Position numbers and translations under genes: made by a program. Positions 24,819 through 36,951 of a DNA stretch of 49,696 bases are shown here, piece by piece. Every line of letters begins with the position of its first letter. Within the stretch, counting starts at the first letter, position 1. The stretch is from contig JAFDVI010000025.1 in NCBI GenBank assembly GCA_018269055.1, positions 1 to 49,696 of the forward strand, given 5' to 3'. The notes beneath the pieces are model-generated. The model was not told the DNA's origin, did not search any database, and saw nothing but the letters and a program-made list of their open reading frames with translations. Source of the stretch: Acidobacteriota bacterium. Its GTDB lineage: Bacteria; Acidobacteriota; Blastocatellia; RBC074.

Positions 24819-25751
24819 ATGAACAAATCCCGTCAACAAACAAAAAACCGCTGGCTGTTTGGATTGGTGTTGGCGCTGATGATTTTCGGATTCGCGGCTT
24901 GTTCCACGCGCAAACCCGAACCAGACATTGCGAATTTCCATATAGTCGTTGACGGGTTGCGGCGCGAAGTCAGAATTCAGTCGCCGCCGAAACGCATCAT
25001 CTCGCTTGCGCCAAGCGTCACGGAAATGTTGTTTGGCCTGGGGCTTGGAAACCGAATTGTGGGCGTGACCAGTTATTGCGATTTTCCCGAAGAAGCCAGG
25101 CAGAAGGAAAAAGTCGGTGACACGCTCAATCCGAATCTGGAACGGATCATTGCTCTCAAACCGGATTTGATCGTAATTACCACGGCCAGCCAATTGGAAC
25201 GCCTCACCCAGCAATTGAGCAATCAGAATATCCCCGTTTATGTCGTCAATCCGCAAACCGTGCGCGGAATCGCGGACTCCATTTTCGAGTTGGGAAAAGC
25301 CACCGGCGCTACGGCGCAGGGGGAAAAACTGCGGGACGAAATGTTGCGGCACATAAACGCGGTGGAAACGCGTGTCAGCACTTTGCCGAAACCGAAGGTG
25401 CTGTATGTGTTGCAGGCTGCGCCGCTGATCACCGCCGGGCGAAATACATTCATCACGGATTTGATCCGCCTGGCGGGCGGAAAATCCATTTCCGCCGATG
25501 AACCGACGGATTATCCGCAACTGTCGCGCGAAACCGCGATAGCGCGCGCCCCGGATGTGATTGTCGCCCCAGCCAGCCACGGAACGGAACTGGTCAAGGA
25601 ATCGGATTTACAACGGGATTTCGCGGTCACGCCCGCGCTGAAAGCAAATCGAATCGTGCGCGTCAATCCGGATTGGGTGGATCGTCCGGGGCCGCGCATC
25701 GTGGATGGACTGGAGCAATTGGCAGAAGGGTTGCACCCAACGAAGCAGTGA
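24819..25751 (+). CDS. btuF: cobalamin-binding lipoprotein of a BtuCDF importer
   Basis: A 310-residue protein starting at ATG 24819 right after the leader terminator. The N-terminus ends in FGFAAC, a lipobox, so this is a membrane-anchored binding protein although a Gram-negative periplasm is expected. The core shows RIISLAPSVTEMLFGLGLGNRIVGVTSYCDFPEEA, the classic BtuF/FecB opening, and ALKPDLIVI, NIPVYVV, and RPGPRIVDGLEQLAE near the end. It captures B12 for the permease. The stop codon overlaps the btuC start (GTGA). Confidence 0.92.
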   Translation: MNKSRQQTKNRWLFGLVLALMIFGFAACSTRKPEPDIANFHIVVDGLRREVRIQSPPKRIISLAPSVTEMLFGLGLGNRIVGVTSYCDFPEEARQKEKVGDTLNPNLERIIALKPDLIVITTASQLERLTQQLSNQNIPVYVVNPQTVRGIADSIFELGKATGATAQGEKLRDEMLRHINAVETRVSTLPKPKVLYVLQAAPLITAGRNTFITDLIRLAGGKSISADEPTDYPQLSRETAIARAPDVIVAPASHGTELVKESDLQRDFAVTPALKANRIVRVNPDWVDRPGPRIVDGLEQLAEGLHPTKQ

Positions 25752-26818
25752 AAACACAAATGCTGACAGAACAGAGCTTACAACCGGCACTGGCTTTGGC
25801 GGGCAGCTATCTGACTCGGCGGCGAGCGGCGATTGTGTTGTCTGCGCTTGGCTTGGCGCTGGTGATTGGCGCAATGTTCGCGCTCGCCATCGGCAGCGAG
25901 CATGTCGGTGTGGGGCAGATTCTGTCGGCAATCGCGGCCAAACTGACCGGAGCGGCCAGCGAACTGTCGCCGGAACAGGACGTGATCGTATTCAGTTTGC
26001 GATTGCCGCGCATCGGTTTGGCAATGGGCGTTGGCGCGTCGCTGGCGATGGCCGGGGCTGCGTTTCAAGCTTTGCTGCGGAACCCGCTGGCTGATCCGTA
26101 CGTGCTGGGCGTTTCCGGCGGAGCCGCTGTCGGTTCGATTCTGGCGATTTTACTGGCGGCAAATTTGGCCTTGGCTCAACCGGTGTTCGGCTTTGCGGGC
26201 GCGATGGCAGCGACGTTGATTGTGTACCGGTTAGGGCGTCGCGACGACGATCCTGCGCGAATGGCGTTGGCCGGAGTCGTGCTTTCGACTTTTCTGGCTT
26301 CGATGATTGCGCTGATGACTTCGGTGGCGGCCAACGTCAAATTGCGGCAAATCACTTTGTGGCTGCTCGGCGATCTTTCCAGCGGCAGTTACCAAGGGTT
26401 GGTATTTGTCCTTGTTTCAGTTGCCGTTTGTCTGGCCGCACTGATGACGCAATCGCGCGCATTGAATTCGATGATGATTGGCGAACGCGATGCGTTTGCG
26501 CTGGGCGTCGAAACGTCGCGGGTGCGCTGGATTGTTCACCTTGCGGCTTCACTGGTGACCGGAGCGGCAGTGGCTGCTGGCGGAGCGATTGGGTATGTGG
26601 GCTTGGTCGTGCCGCACCTGGTTCGGTTGGCCGTTGGCGCCGACAACCGATTGGTGATTCCTGCCAGCGCAATTGCCGGGTCGCTGCTGGTGCTGCTGGC
26701 GGATACCGCAGCGCGAACGGTGATTGCTCCGCGCGAATTGCCGACCGGGGCGATTACGGCTTTGGTGGGCGCGCCGGTATTCATTTTTCTGTTGGTCAGA
26801 AGCCGCACCAAACATTGA
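25748..26818 (+). CDS. btuC: cobalamin ABC transporter permease
   Basis: A 356-residue FecCD-family permease. GTG at 25748 overlaps the btuF stop (GTGA), while an ATG at 25760 is an alternative. Multiple hydrophobic segments run through the protein. Family marks are LRLPRIGLAMGVGASLAMAGAAFQALLRNPLADPYVLGVSGGAA, then the LARQITLWLLGDLS-like segment KLRQITLWLLGDLSSG, and GYVGLVVPHLVRLAVG, the coupling-helix region contacting the ATPase. It forms the channel of the inner membrane B12 importer with BtuD. Confidence 0.93.
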   Translation: MKTQMLTEQSLQPALALAGSYLTRRRAAIVLSALGLALVIGAMFALAIGSEHVGVGQILSAIAAKLTGAASELSPEQDVIVFSLRLPRIGLAMGVGASLAMAGAAFQALLRNPLADPYVLGVSGGAAVGSILAILLAANLALAQPVFGFAGAMAATLIVYRLGRRDDDPARMALAGVVLSTFLASMIALMTSVAANVKLRQITLWLLGDLSSGSYQGLVFVLVSVAVCLAALMTQSRALNSMMIGERDAFALGVETSRVRWIVHLAASLVTGAAVAAGGAIGYVGLVVPHLVRLAVGADNRLVIPASAIAGSLLVLLADTAARTVIAPRELPTGAITALVGAPVFIFLLVRSRTKH

Positions 26819-26819
26819 G

Positions 26820-27599
26820 ATGCTTTCGCTGAAAGACATTCATTTTGCATATCCACATCGCACGGTGCTGAGCGGCGTGTCGCTGGAAATTCGTCCCGGA
26901 GAAATCGTCGCCTTGTTGGGGCCGAACGGCACGGGCAAATCCACGCTGCTTGGTGTGGCTTACGGCGCGTTGCAGCCTTCGTCGGGCGAAGTTCTGATTG
27001 GCGGCCAACCGGTGCGGAGCTTTTCACGGCGCGAATTGGCGCACCGAATTGCTGTTGTTGCGCAATCCGCCGAAGTCCGCTTTCCGTTGACGGCGCTGGA
27101 ATATGTGCTGACCGGGCGATTTGCACACGCCAGCGCAATTGGATTTGATTCGCAGCAGGATGTCGGATTGGCCGTGCAGGCGTTGACCGATACAGATGCC
27201 GCGCAATTTGCCAGCCGATATTTCAACGAACTGTCCAGCGGCGAACGCCAGCGCGTGGTTTTGGCTCGCGCGTTGGCGCAGCAGGCAAAGCTGTTGCTGT
27301 TGGACGAGCCGACGGCCAACGCGGACATTGCGCATCAGGTTTCGCTGCTTCACCTGATCAGAGCCTTGACGCACCAGCGCGGGCTGGGCGCGTTGGTCGT
27401 CACGCATGAAATTAATCTGGCGGCAGAATTTGCCGACCGCGTGGCGTTGCTGAAAGATGGCAAGCTGTTGGCTTGCGGCGTGCCGCAGGAAGTGATGACT
27501 GGGAAATTGCTTGGCGAACTTTTTGGAATCGCGCTGCTGGTGGATGCGCATCCGGTCAGCGGCAACCCGCGAGTTTCCTGGACAATAGAAAAACCGTGA
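26820..27599 (+). CDS. btuD: cobalamin ABC transporter ATP-binding protein
   Basis: A 259-residue ABC ATPase starting 1 bp after the btuC stop. Walker A is GPNGTGKST (34-42), the Q-loop is in VVAQSAEVRFPLTALEYV, the signature is LSSGERQR, Walker B is LLLLDEPTAN, and the switch His is in VVTHEINLAAEFADRVALLKDG. The sequence type is that of iron-siderophore/B12 importers. It powers BtuC in the inner membrane. The third gene of the riboswitch-controlled operon. Confidence 0.93.
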   Translation: MLSLKDIHFAYPHRTVLSGVSLEIRPGEIVALLGPNGTGKSTLLGVAYGALQPSSGEVLIGGQPVRSFSRRELAHRIAVVAQSAEVRFPLTALEYVLTGRFAHASAIGFDSQQDVGLAVQALTDTDAAQFASRYFNELSSGERQRVVLARALAQQAKLLLLDEPTANADIAHQVSLLHLIRALTHQRGLGALVVTHEINLAAEFADRVALLKDGKLLACGVPQEVMTGKLLGELFGIALLVDAHPVSGNPRVSWTIEKP

Positions 27600-27635
27600 G
27601 AGAGCGCCCCACGGCGAACCGATGGCGGCAAAAAG

Positions 27636-28046
27636 ATGAAGAACAAATTCGTGTTTTGGGCGTGTTTGGGATTGTTGTTCCTGGGCGCTTTGATTTCCTG
27701 TACGCAACCTGCAACGATAAAAACTCCCGCTGCCCCTCCGGTTGCCCATTCTCAATCGTCCCCCAAACCCGAACGCGAAGAACGGTTGGTTATCGCCTAC
27801 GACGGCGAAGACGGCAAAACCGCCCTGGAACTGTTAAAAACGCGAGCGCGCGTTCGCACTCAAATCTTTCAATTTGGCGACCAGCAGGCCGAATTGGTCG
27901 TGGAGATCAACGAAGTTGTTGCGGGCAATGGATTCAACTTTCTGTATTTCGTCAACGGAGCGACGGTCAAAACTGCTGCGGGAAATTTCGTCACGAAAAA
28001 CGGCGATAGAGTTGAGTGGAAATTGATCGGCCCCAGAAAACAATAA
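27636..28046 (+). CDS. DUF4430-like (transcobalamin-like) lipoprotein, candidate B12-binding
   Basis: A 136-residue protein with a lipobox (LGALISC). After a Pro/Ser/Glu-rich tether (~24-50), the compact C-terminal domain shows DGKTALELLK, a strand VVEINEV, then GFNFLYFVNGATV and GDRVEWKLIG. This matches the layout of DUF4430, a beta-grasp-like domain related to the C-terminal part of eukaryotic transcobalamin/intrinsic factor. It lies between btuD and the receptor gene inside the B12 operon. A role as a surface or periplasmic cobalamin-binding lipoprotein is therefore attractive but is inference. The gene ends shortly before the receptor start. Confidence 0.7.
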   Translation: MKNKFVFWACLGLLFLGALISCTQPATIKTPAAPPVAHSQSSPKPEREERLVIAYDGEDGKTALELLKTRARVRTQIFQFGDQQAELVVEINEVVAGNGFNFLYFVNGATVKTAAGNFVTKNGDRVEWKLIGPRKQ

Positions 28047-28069
28047 AACTCGAAAAGCAGGGATTTATC

Positions 28070-30442
28070 ATGAAGTTCAGATTATCAGGAATGATCGCTT
28101 TGACTGTGTTGTTGGCGGTGGGCGCCTTTGCGCAAACGTCGCGCGGGGCGCTGGCGGGCAAAATTGTGGATTCACGCGGTGCGGCCATTCGCGGAGCGCG
28201 CATCGTGCTGTTTTTCAGTGGCAAAGTCGCTTTGCGCGAAACGACCAGCAATGAAGCCGGCGAATTCAGTTTCGATTATCTGTTGCCGGGCGATTACCTG
28301 TTGTCGGTGGAAGCCGACGGCGTGACGCAGCAGGGTGGCGCGCAACCGATCAGGATTGTCGCCGGTCAGCGGCTGACCATCGCCATTCCGCTGGTCGCCG
28401 CCGCGATCGAAGATTCGGTGATTGTTTCAGCCACGCGCACCGAATCGCGTTCAGGCGAAAGCCCTGCCAGCGCGTATGTGATTTCGGCGACCGATATGTT
28501 GCGGTCGCAACGTGTGACGATTTTCGATGCGCTGCGATCTTCGCCGGGCGTGACGGTGGCGCAAACCGGTCGTCGCGGGGGAATCACTTCGTTATTCGTT
28601 CGCGGCGGCAAATCCGATTACACCAAGGTGCTGATTGACGGTGTGCCGGTGAATGACGCGGGCGGTTCGTTCGACTTTGCCGATTTCACCACCGACAACG
28701 CCGCGCGCGTTGAGTTGGTTCGCGGCGCGCAAAGCGCAATTTATGGTTCCGATGCGATGACCGGCGTGCTGCAATTCATTACGCATCGCGGTTCGACGCC
28801 GACGCCGGAATTTGAATTCACGGGCGAAGGCGGCAGTTTCGGATTCAATCGCCAGTTTGCGCGGCTGTCAGGAGTGACCGGGCCGTTCGATTATTCGTAC
28901 AGCTTCACACATTTGCGAACCGATGGGCGCGACCGAAATGACGATTATTTAAATCGCGTAGCTTCGGCGAACATCGGCTACCGGCTGACCTCGCGCACCC
29001 AATTCCGCTTTACGGGACGCAGCGAAAATTCCAGCGTGGGCGTTCCGGGTGCGACTGCCATTTTGTTTCCCGACCCGGATGAACGCGCTCGCCGTCGCCG
29101 CATCGTGACTTCCGTCAAGGTGGACGATCAGACCACAGCGCGCTGGCATCAAAGCCTGACCTTTGCCTTTGCCGAAAGCAATTACAACAGCTTCGATCCG
29201 GTGGCGCAGGATTTAACGAAGCCGAACACGCCGCCAGACACGACATTTGCCTTCAACGATTTCAGCTCCGCGTTCAACAATCACCAGCGGCGTCGCGGGT
29301 TGCGGTATCAGACCGAATTGATTCTGCCGCATAATCATCTGATTTCAGGCGGCGTGGATTACGAACAGGAGCGCGCAGTGTTTGACAACGGCTTTGCCGG
29401 CCAAAACCGCGTGCCCGCCAGTCGCACCAATGTCGGAGCCTTTTTGCAGGATCAATTCGCGTACTCGCCGCAACTGTTGATTACCGTCGGCGCGCGCGTG
29501 GAAAACAATCGCGCAGACGTTCCGGCGAGTTTGGTCACGATTTTGACTTCGCTGGGGTCCACGTCGTACACAGGCAAAGTCGGTTTCGGGACGGAAGTGA
29601 TGCCGAAAATCGCGGCGATTTATTTGTTGCCAACCGGCAACCTGCAATCGGTTGTGGGAATGGCGCGGCTGAAAGCCAATTACGGCCACGGCATCAAAGC
29701 GCCCACGTTGGTTGAGGCCTTCAGCCCGAATCAGTTCTTCCTGGGCAATCCGGCCCTGAAACCCGAACGCGCGCGCGGGTATGATTTGGGCATTGAGCAG
29801 TTTTTCTGGAAAGACCGTTACCGCGTGGAGGTGACCTACTTTGAAAATCGCTTCCGCGACCAGATTGCGTTTGTGGGCGATCCGGCGACGTTTGGCGGGC
29901 CAATCAAACTGGCCGACGGACGGTTGACGAATTACGTCAATAACGATCGGGCGATTTCGCGCGGCATGGAAATCGCGGTTTCGATGAGTCCGCACAAACG
30001 ACGACTGTTCATTGGCGGAACGTACACCTTGTTGAAAACCAAATTGGAATCCGCCGCCGATGTCATTGATTTTTCGACGGGCCAGTTGATTGCCAACCCC
30101 GAAGTCGGTTTTTCGCTGCTGCGACGGCCTCGCAATTCGGGAACGCTGAACGTGGCATGGATTGGCGACAAATGGGAAGTAAACCTGGATGGATTTTTCG
30201 TCGGTCGTCGTCGCGATCTTGACCCTGTGACCTTTGAACGGTTCCGGAACGGCCAACCCATTTTCAACGATGCGTATCAACGCGTGGATTTGGCGGGACA
30301 ATATCGCTTCACGTCGCGCGTGGCGTTGTTTGCGCGCATCGAAAACCTGCTCAATCAGGAGTACGAAGAGGTGCTTGGGTATCCGGCCTACAAGCTGAAT
30401 TTTTCCGCCGGAATGCGATTCCGAATCGGTGGCGGAAGATAA
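28070..30442 (+). CDS. btuB: BtuB-type TonB-dependent cobalamin receptor with N-terminal carboxypeptidase-regulatory domain
   Basis: A 790-residue protein starting at ATG 28070 (upstream GCAGGGA). It has a signal peptide (~1-21), a carboxypeptidase-regulatory-like domain (~25-105), then a plug starting with VIVSATRTESR and including FDALRSSPGVTVAQTGRRGG, SLFVRGGKSDYTKVLIDGVPVND, and VELVRGAQSAIYGSDAMTGVL. These plug motifs are BtuB-like. The rest is a 22-stranded barrel. The last residues (FRIGGGR) do not end in the aromatic residue usual for BAM recognition. It imports B12 across the outer membrane using TonB. The location downstream of the riboswitch and btuFCD supports the substrate. Confidence 0.88.
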   Translation: MKFRLSGMIALTVLLAVGAFAQTSRGALAGKIVDSRGAAIRGARIVLFFSGKVALRETTSNEAGEFSFDYLLPGDYLLSVEADGVTQQGGAQPIRIVAGQRLTIAIPLVAAAIEDSVIVSATRTESRSGESPASAYVISATDMLRSQRVTIFDALRSSPGVTVAQTGRRGGITSLFVRGGKSDYTKVLIDGVPVNDAGGSFDFADFTTDNAARVELVRGAQSAIYGSDAMTGVLQFITHRGSTPTPEFEFTGEGGSFGFNRQFARLSGVTGPFDYSYSFTHLRTDGRDRNDDYLNRVASANIGYRLTSRTQFRFTGRSENSSVGVPGATAILFPDPDERARRRRIVTSVKVDDQTTARWHQSLTFAFAESNYNSFDPVAQDLTKPNTPPDTTFAFNDFSSAFNNHQRRRGLRYQTELILPHNHLISGGVDYEQERAVFDNGFAGQNRVPASRTNVGAFLQDQFAYSPQLLITVGARVENNRADVPASLVTILTSLGSTSYTGKVGFGTEVMPKIAAIYLLPTGNLQSVVGMARLKANYGHGIKAPTLVEAFSPNQFFLGNPALKPERARGYDLGIEQFFWKDRYRVEVTYFENRFRDQIAFVGDPATFGGPIKLADGRLTNYVNNDRAISRGMEIAVSMSPHKRRLFIGGTYTLLKTKLESAADVIDFSTGQLIANPEVGFSLLRRPRNSGTLNVAWIGDKWEVNLDGFFVGRRRDLDPVTFERFRNGQPIFNDAYQRVDLAGQYRFTSRVALFARIENLLNQEYEEVLGYPAYKLNFSAGMRFRIGGGR

Positions 30443-30457
30443 GCGTGACAAAATCGC

Positions 30458-30560
30458 AATTACCCATTACCCACTGACCATTACCCATTATTTTGCGAGG
30501 TAAGAAAGACGTTTCTACCTGTCGGCTAATGGGCAATGACCAATGGATAATGGGTAATTT
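30458..30560. repeat. large imperfect inverted repeat of ATTACCC units
   Basis: The left arm (about 30458-30490) is built of ATTACCC-type units, and the right arm (about 30527-30560) is its near-complement. The repeat lies between the convergent btuB and hemG genes and could form a long hairpin that ends transcription from both sides. Confidence 0.7.
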
Positions 30561-30590
30561 TCTGTTTTTGAATACGCAAAGAGAGCCAAT

Positions 30591-31814
30591 TCACGCAGTG
30601 GCGATTTGAGTGGCAATGCGGTGCGCGCGTTCGATGATTTTGGCCAGGCCGATCTGACCAAGATAATTTCCCACCAACGCCAGGTGGTTGGGCAGCGGTG
30701 GCAACGTCGTCAGCGTGCGTTCCAGCGACAAGGTGTAATGCGGCAGAGCTCTGGGCCAGCGCGTGGCATGAAAACTCAGCAACGGTTCTTCCGCGCCGAC
30801 CAGCAGCGCGTGGTTGCGGCGCAGGATCGTTTCCAATTCGGCATCGCTCAGATTTACAGCATCTCGATCCGGCGCCCCTCCCAGAATCCAGGTTTCAGAG
30901 CGCAACTTGCTGCGGCCTTCAAATAAACAATCATTGAACAGCACGCCCAGCGCGCGAATTTCTCCGTGGCGCGGAAACAAACACCCAAATCCTTGCGGCT
31001 GACGTGGACTGTGCTCGTAAAAACAGGTGGTCGTCACGATGGGCAACAGTTCCACTTGACGAAGATGCTCGCTGACCTTTGGCGCTTGTTCCGCCAATAA
31101 TTCCGCCGCGTGCGTCGCCGAAGTACAAATCACCGTCGGCGCGCCCGATTCAAGTTGTGCCGTCTGGTTCAATTCGATGGCAACGCCTTGCTGGCGCAAA
31201 TACCCGGACAGTCCGTCCAGCAGTTCTTGCATTCCGCCTTTCGGCGACACAGTGCCCCGCACGGAAGCTTTTTCAGGTTTTGCGTGTCCGTTTTGATCAG
31301 CGGATTCCAGTCCCAACCCTTTGCGATTGAAAATCAAACTTGCGCTGAGCGCCTCAGCGTCGCTGGCGTAAATGCCGCCCATTGCCGGAGTCAGCGCGTG
31401 ACGCACGGCAGCATCGCCCAATAACCGCCCTCCCCATTGTGCCAGCGTTTCGCCCACATCAGGTCGCCAATGCCCCAGGTTGCGAACCAGTCCCGCACCC
31501 AATCGCAAACTTTCGCCGAAGCCAAGCGGCCAGCGGCGTGGGTGATCGCGCCAGAAATATCGCGCGCGGCTTTGCGGTTGCAGCGGTTGCAAGCTCACGC
31601 CGGCATCGGCGCATAGCGCCTCCAGTCGCGCAGAATTGATCAACCCGTTGGCTGCTGTTTCGACCAATCCATGTTCGGTGCGGCGGGTTCCTAACAAGCC
31701 GCCAACGCGAGCCTGTTTTTCCACGATGCGCACCGGCACGCCGGATTTGTACAAAAAATATGCCGTGGTCAGGCCGGAAATGCCTGCGCCGATAATCGTA
31801 ACTTCGCGTTTCAT
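30591..31814 (-). CDS. hemY: FAD-dependent protoporphyrinogen / coproporphyrinogen oxidase (HemG/HemY family)
   Basis: A 407-residue protein. It begins with the dinucleotide-binding motif IIGAGISGLTTAYFL (7-21), then VRIVEKQARVGGLLGT. Typical HemY features follow: HGLVETAANGLI, a central PKGGMQELLDGLSGYL, and the C-terminal FAD-binding LALVGNYLGQIGLAKIIERAHRIA. It would oxidise protoporphyrinogen IX (or coproporphyrinogen III in the coproporphyrin branch). It follows hemN by 14 bp, so the two are an operon. Length is a little shorter than the usual ~450 residues. Choice between the two substrates needs the organism's other haem genes. Confidence 0.85.
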   Translation of the reverse strand: MKREVTIIGAGISGLTTAYFLYKSGVPVRIVEKQARVGGLLGTRRTEHGLVETAANGLINSARLEALCADAGVSLQPLQPQSRARYFWRDHPRRWPLGFGESLRLGAGLVRNLGHWRPDVGETLAQWGGRLLGDAAVRHALTPAMGGIYASDAEALSASLIFNRKGLGLESADQNGHAKPEKASVRGTVSPKGGMQELLDGLSGYLRQQGVAIELNQTAQLESGAPTVICTSATHAAELLAEQAPKVSEHLRQVELLPIVTTTCFYEHSPRQPQGFGCLFPRHGEIRALGVLFNDCLFEGRSKLRSETWILGGAPDRDAVNLSDAELETILRRNHALLVGAEEPLLSFHATRWPRALPHYTLSLERTLTTLPPLPNHLALVGNYLGQIGLAKIIERAHRIATQIATA

Positions 31815-31828
31815 TCCTTCACCAAATT

Positions 31829-33184
31829 CTAAAGTGCCTGCGAAAAAATCTGAGTTGTCGGTTCCTGGCGGCGCAACCGTTCGTCAAAAAACATGGTTGC
31901 ATTGCGCAAAAACGGCCGTCCAGGATCGGTCAGTTGCAACTCCCGGCCGTGCAGTTCCACCAAACCATCCTCCAACAGTGGCTGCAAAAATGCCTTGGCG
32001 TCGGTTTGTTGTTGTTGATTGAGCGCAACCTTGAATTGCGTCATGAACTGCAAAATCTGTTCGCGGCGTTGCTGGTCTTCTTCAGTCAACAAATGGCCGC
32101 GCATGTTTGGCAGTTCGCCCGCCAGAATCCTGTGCTCGTAATCTTGCAGCTTTTTCTCGTTTTGATAAAAACAGGTCGGCGTTTCGGAAATGGCGCTGAC
32201 GCCGAATCCCAGCAACACCTCTGTTCGGACTTCGGTGTAGCCCATAAAGTTGCGGTGCAACTTGCCTTCGACCTGCGCCAGATGCAGCGGGTCGTGCGGC
32301 AAGGCGAAATGATCCATGCCGATTTCGATATATCCGGCGTCGAGCAGCATCTGGCGTGCGCGTTCGTACAAGGCGCGTTTTTCACCGGCTTTCGGCAAAT
32401 CTTCGTCCTTGTAACTGCGCTGCGTGGGTTTGATCCACGGAACCAGTGCGAAACTGTAAAGCGCAATTCGATCCGGTCGCAGTTCGATGGTTTTTTCCGT
32501 GGTGGTTTCGATGCTTTGCATCGTTTGCCGCGGCAAACCGTAAATCAAATCGAAATTGATCGAGGTGTAGCCCAATTCGCGCGCCTGATCGTTAACACGT
32601 TTCGTGATTTCATACGGCTGGTGCCGGTTGACCAGCTTTTGAACGTCTTCGTTGAAATCCTGCACGCCGAGCGAAATGCGCGTGAATCCGAGTTCGCGCA
32701 AGGTTCTGAGTTGTTCAACTGTGGCGCGACGCGGATCAATTTCAACTGACGCATCAAAATTTGCTTCATCCAACGACGCGTTGGTCAGCATCGGAGTCAA
32801 AATACGCTTGAGGTTTTCCGCCGAGAAAAACGTTGGCGATCCGCCGCCCAGGTGCAATTGCTGCAACGGGCGTGTGGCGAGTTGCGGCACACGTTCGCGG
32901 TACATCGCCCATTCGCGCAGCAGCAAATCCACATAACCCTCTTCGCGTCCGTGGTCGCGCGTCGTGACCGTATTGCAGGCGCAGAACGTGCAAAGCGTTT
33001 CGCAAAACGGCAGGTGCATGTAAATCGCCCAGGTTGCGGTTTCGTTTTGCAACGCGCTCGCCAGCGATTCCAACCATTGTTCGGTGGTCGGGGATTCCGT
33101 CCAAAACGGCACGGTCGGATAGCTGGTGTACCGCGGAGCAGGCACATCGTATTTGGCAAACAGTTCTTTCAGTTCTGTGGTCAT
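31829..33184 (-). CDS. hemN: oxygen-independent coproporphyrinogen III oxidase (radical SAM)
   Basis: A 451-residue protein. The ATG at 33184 is chosen because CGAGGTAATGTC sits just upstream; a longer in-frame start (33238) lacks this. The N-terminus has PRYTSYPT, a HemN hallmark. The [4Fe-4S]-SAM motif is CETLCTFCAC (Cys61, 65, 68, with Cys70), the CxxxCxxCxC of true HemN. HLGGGSPTF follows, then VEIDPR, FTRISLGVQDFNEDVQK and NFDLIYGLPRQT. It decarboxylates coproporphyrinogen III to protoporphyrinogen IX without oxygen. Upstream of hemY in one transcript. Confidence 0.93.
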   Translation of the reverse strand: MTTELKELFAKYDVPAPRYTSYPTVPFWTESPTTEQWLESLASALQNETATWAIYMHLPFCETLCTFCACNTVTTRDHGREEGYVDLLLREWAMYRERVPQLATRPLQQLHLGGGSPTFFSAENLKRILTPMLTNASLDEANFDASVEIDPRRATVEQLRTLRELGFTRISLGVQDFNEDVQKLVNRHQPYEITKRVNDQARELGYTSINFDLIYGLPRQTMQSIETTTEKTIELRPDRIALYSFALVPWIKPTQRSYKDEDLPKAGEKRALYERARQMLLDAGYIEIGMDHFALPHDPLHLAQVEGKLHRNFMGYTEVRTEVLLGFGVSAISETPTCFYQNEKKLQDYEHRILAGELPNMRGHLLTEEDQQRREQILQFMTQFKVALNQQQQTDAKAFLQPLLEDGLVELHGRELQLTDPGRPFLRNATMFFDERLRRQEPTTQIFSQAL

Positions 33185-33308
33185 GACATTACCTCGGCGC
33201 ATAGTTTCAACAATTTTCGGGAAAATCCAAGTTGCCACGAATACTCGCCGCCGCCCAACCTGTAAAGAGTGGCCAGAGAATAGTCGCCATCGCCTGTCGC
33301 AAAGTCAA

Positions 33309-33389
33309 AAAAATACGGAGAGCGCCTCCGAACGGATCCAGTAGGGATTGTTCATTCCCAAACTGTTTCCGTTCTTTCGGCGCTCTCCG
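33309..33389 (-). terminator. intrinsic terminator of receptor A
   Basis: CGGAGAGCGCC (33316-33326) pairs perfectly with GGCGCTCTCCG (33379-33389). On the minus strand the stem is followed by TATTTTTTTG. The long loop is unusual but the T-run fits a terminator 35 bp past the receptor stop. Confidence 0.65.
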
Positions 33390-33423
33390 CTGTGAGTTTG
33401 AGTTCACTCAGAGGGAATCTGGT

Positions 33424-36951
<3,528 letters not shown>

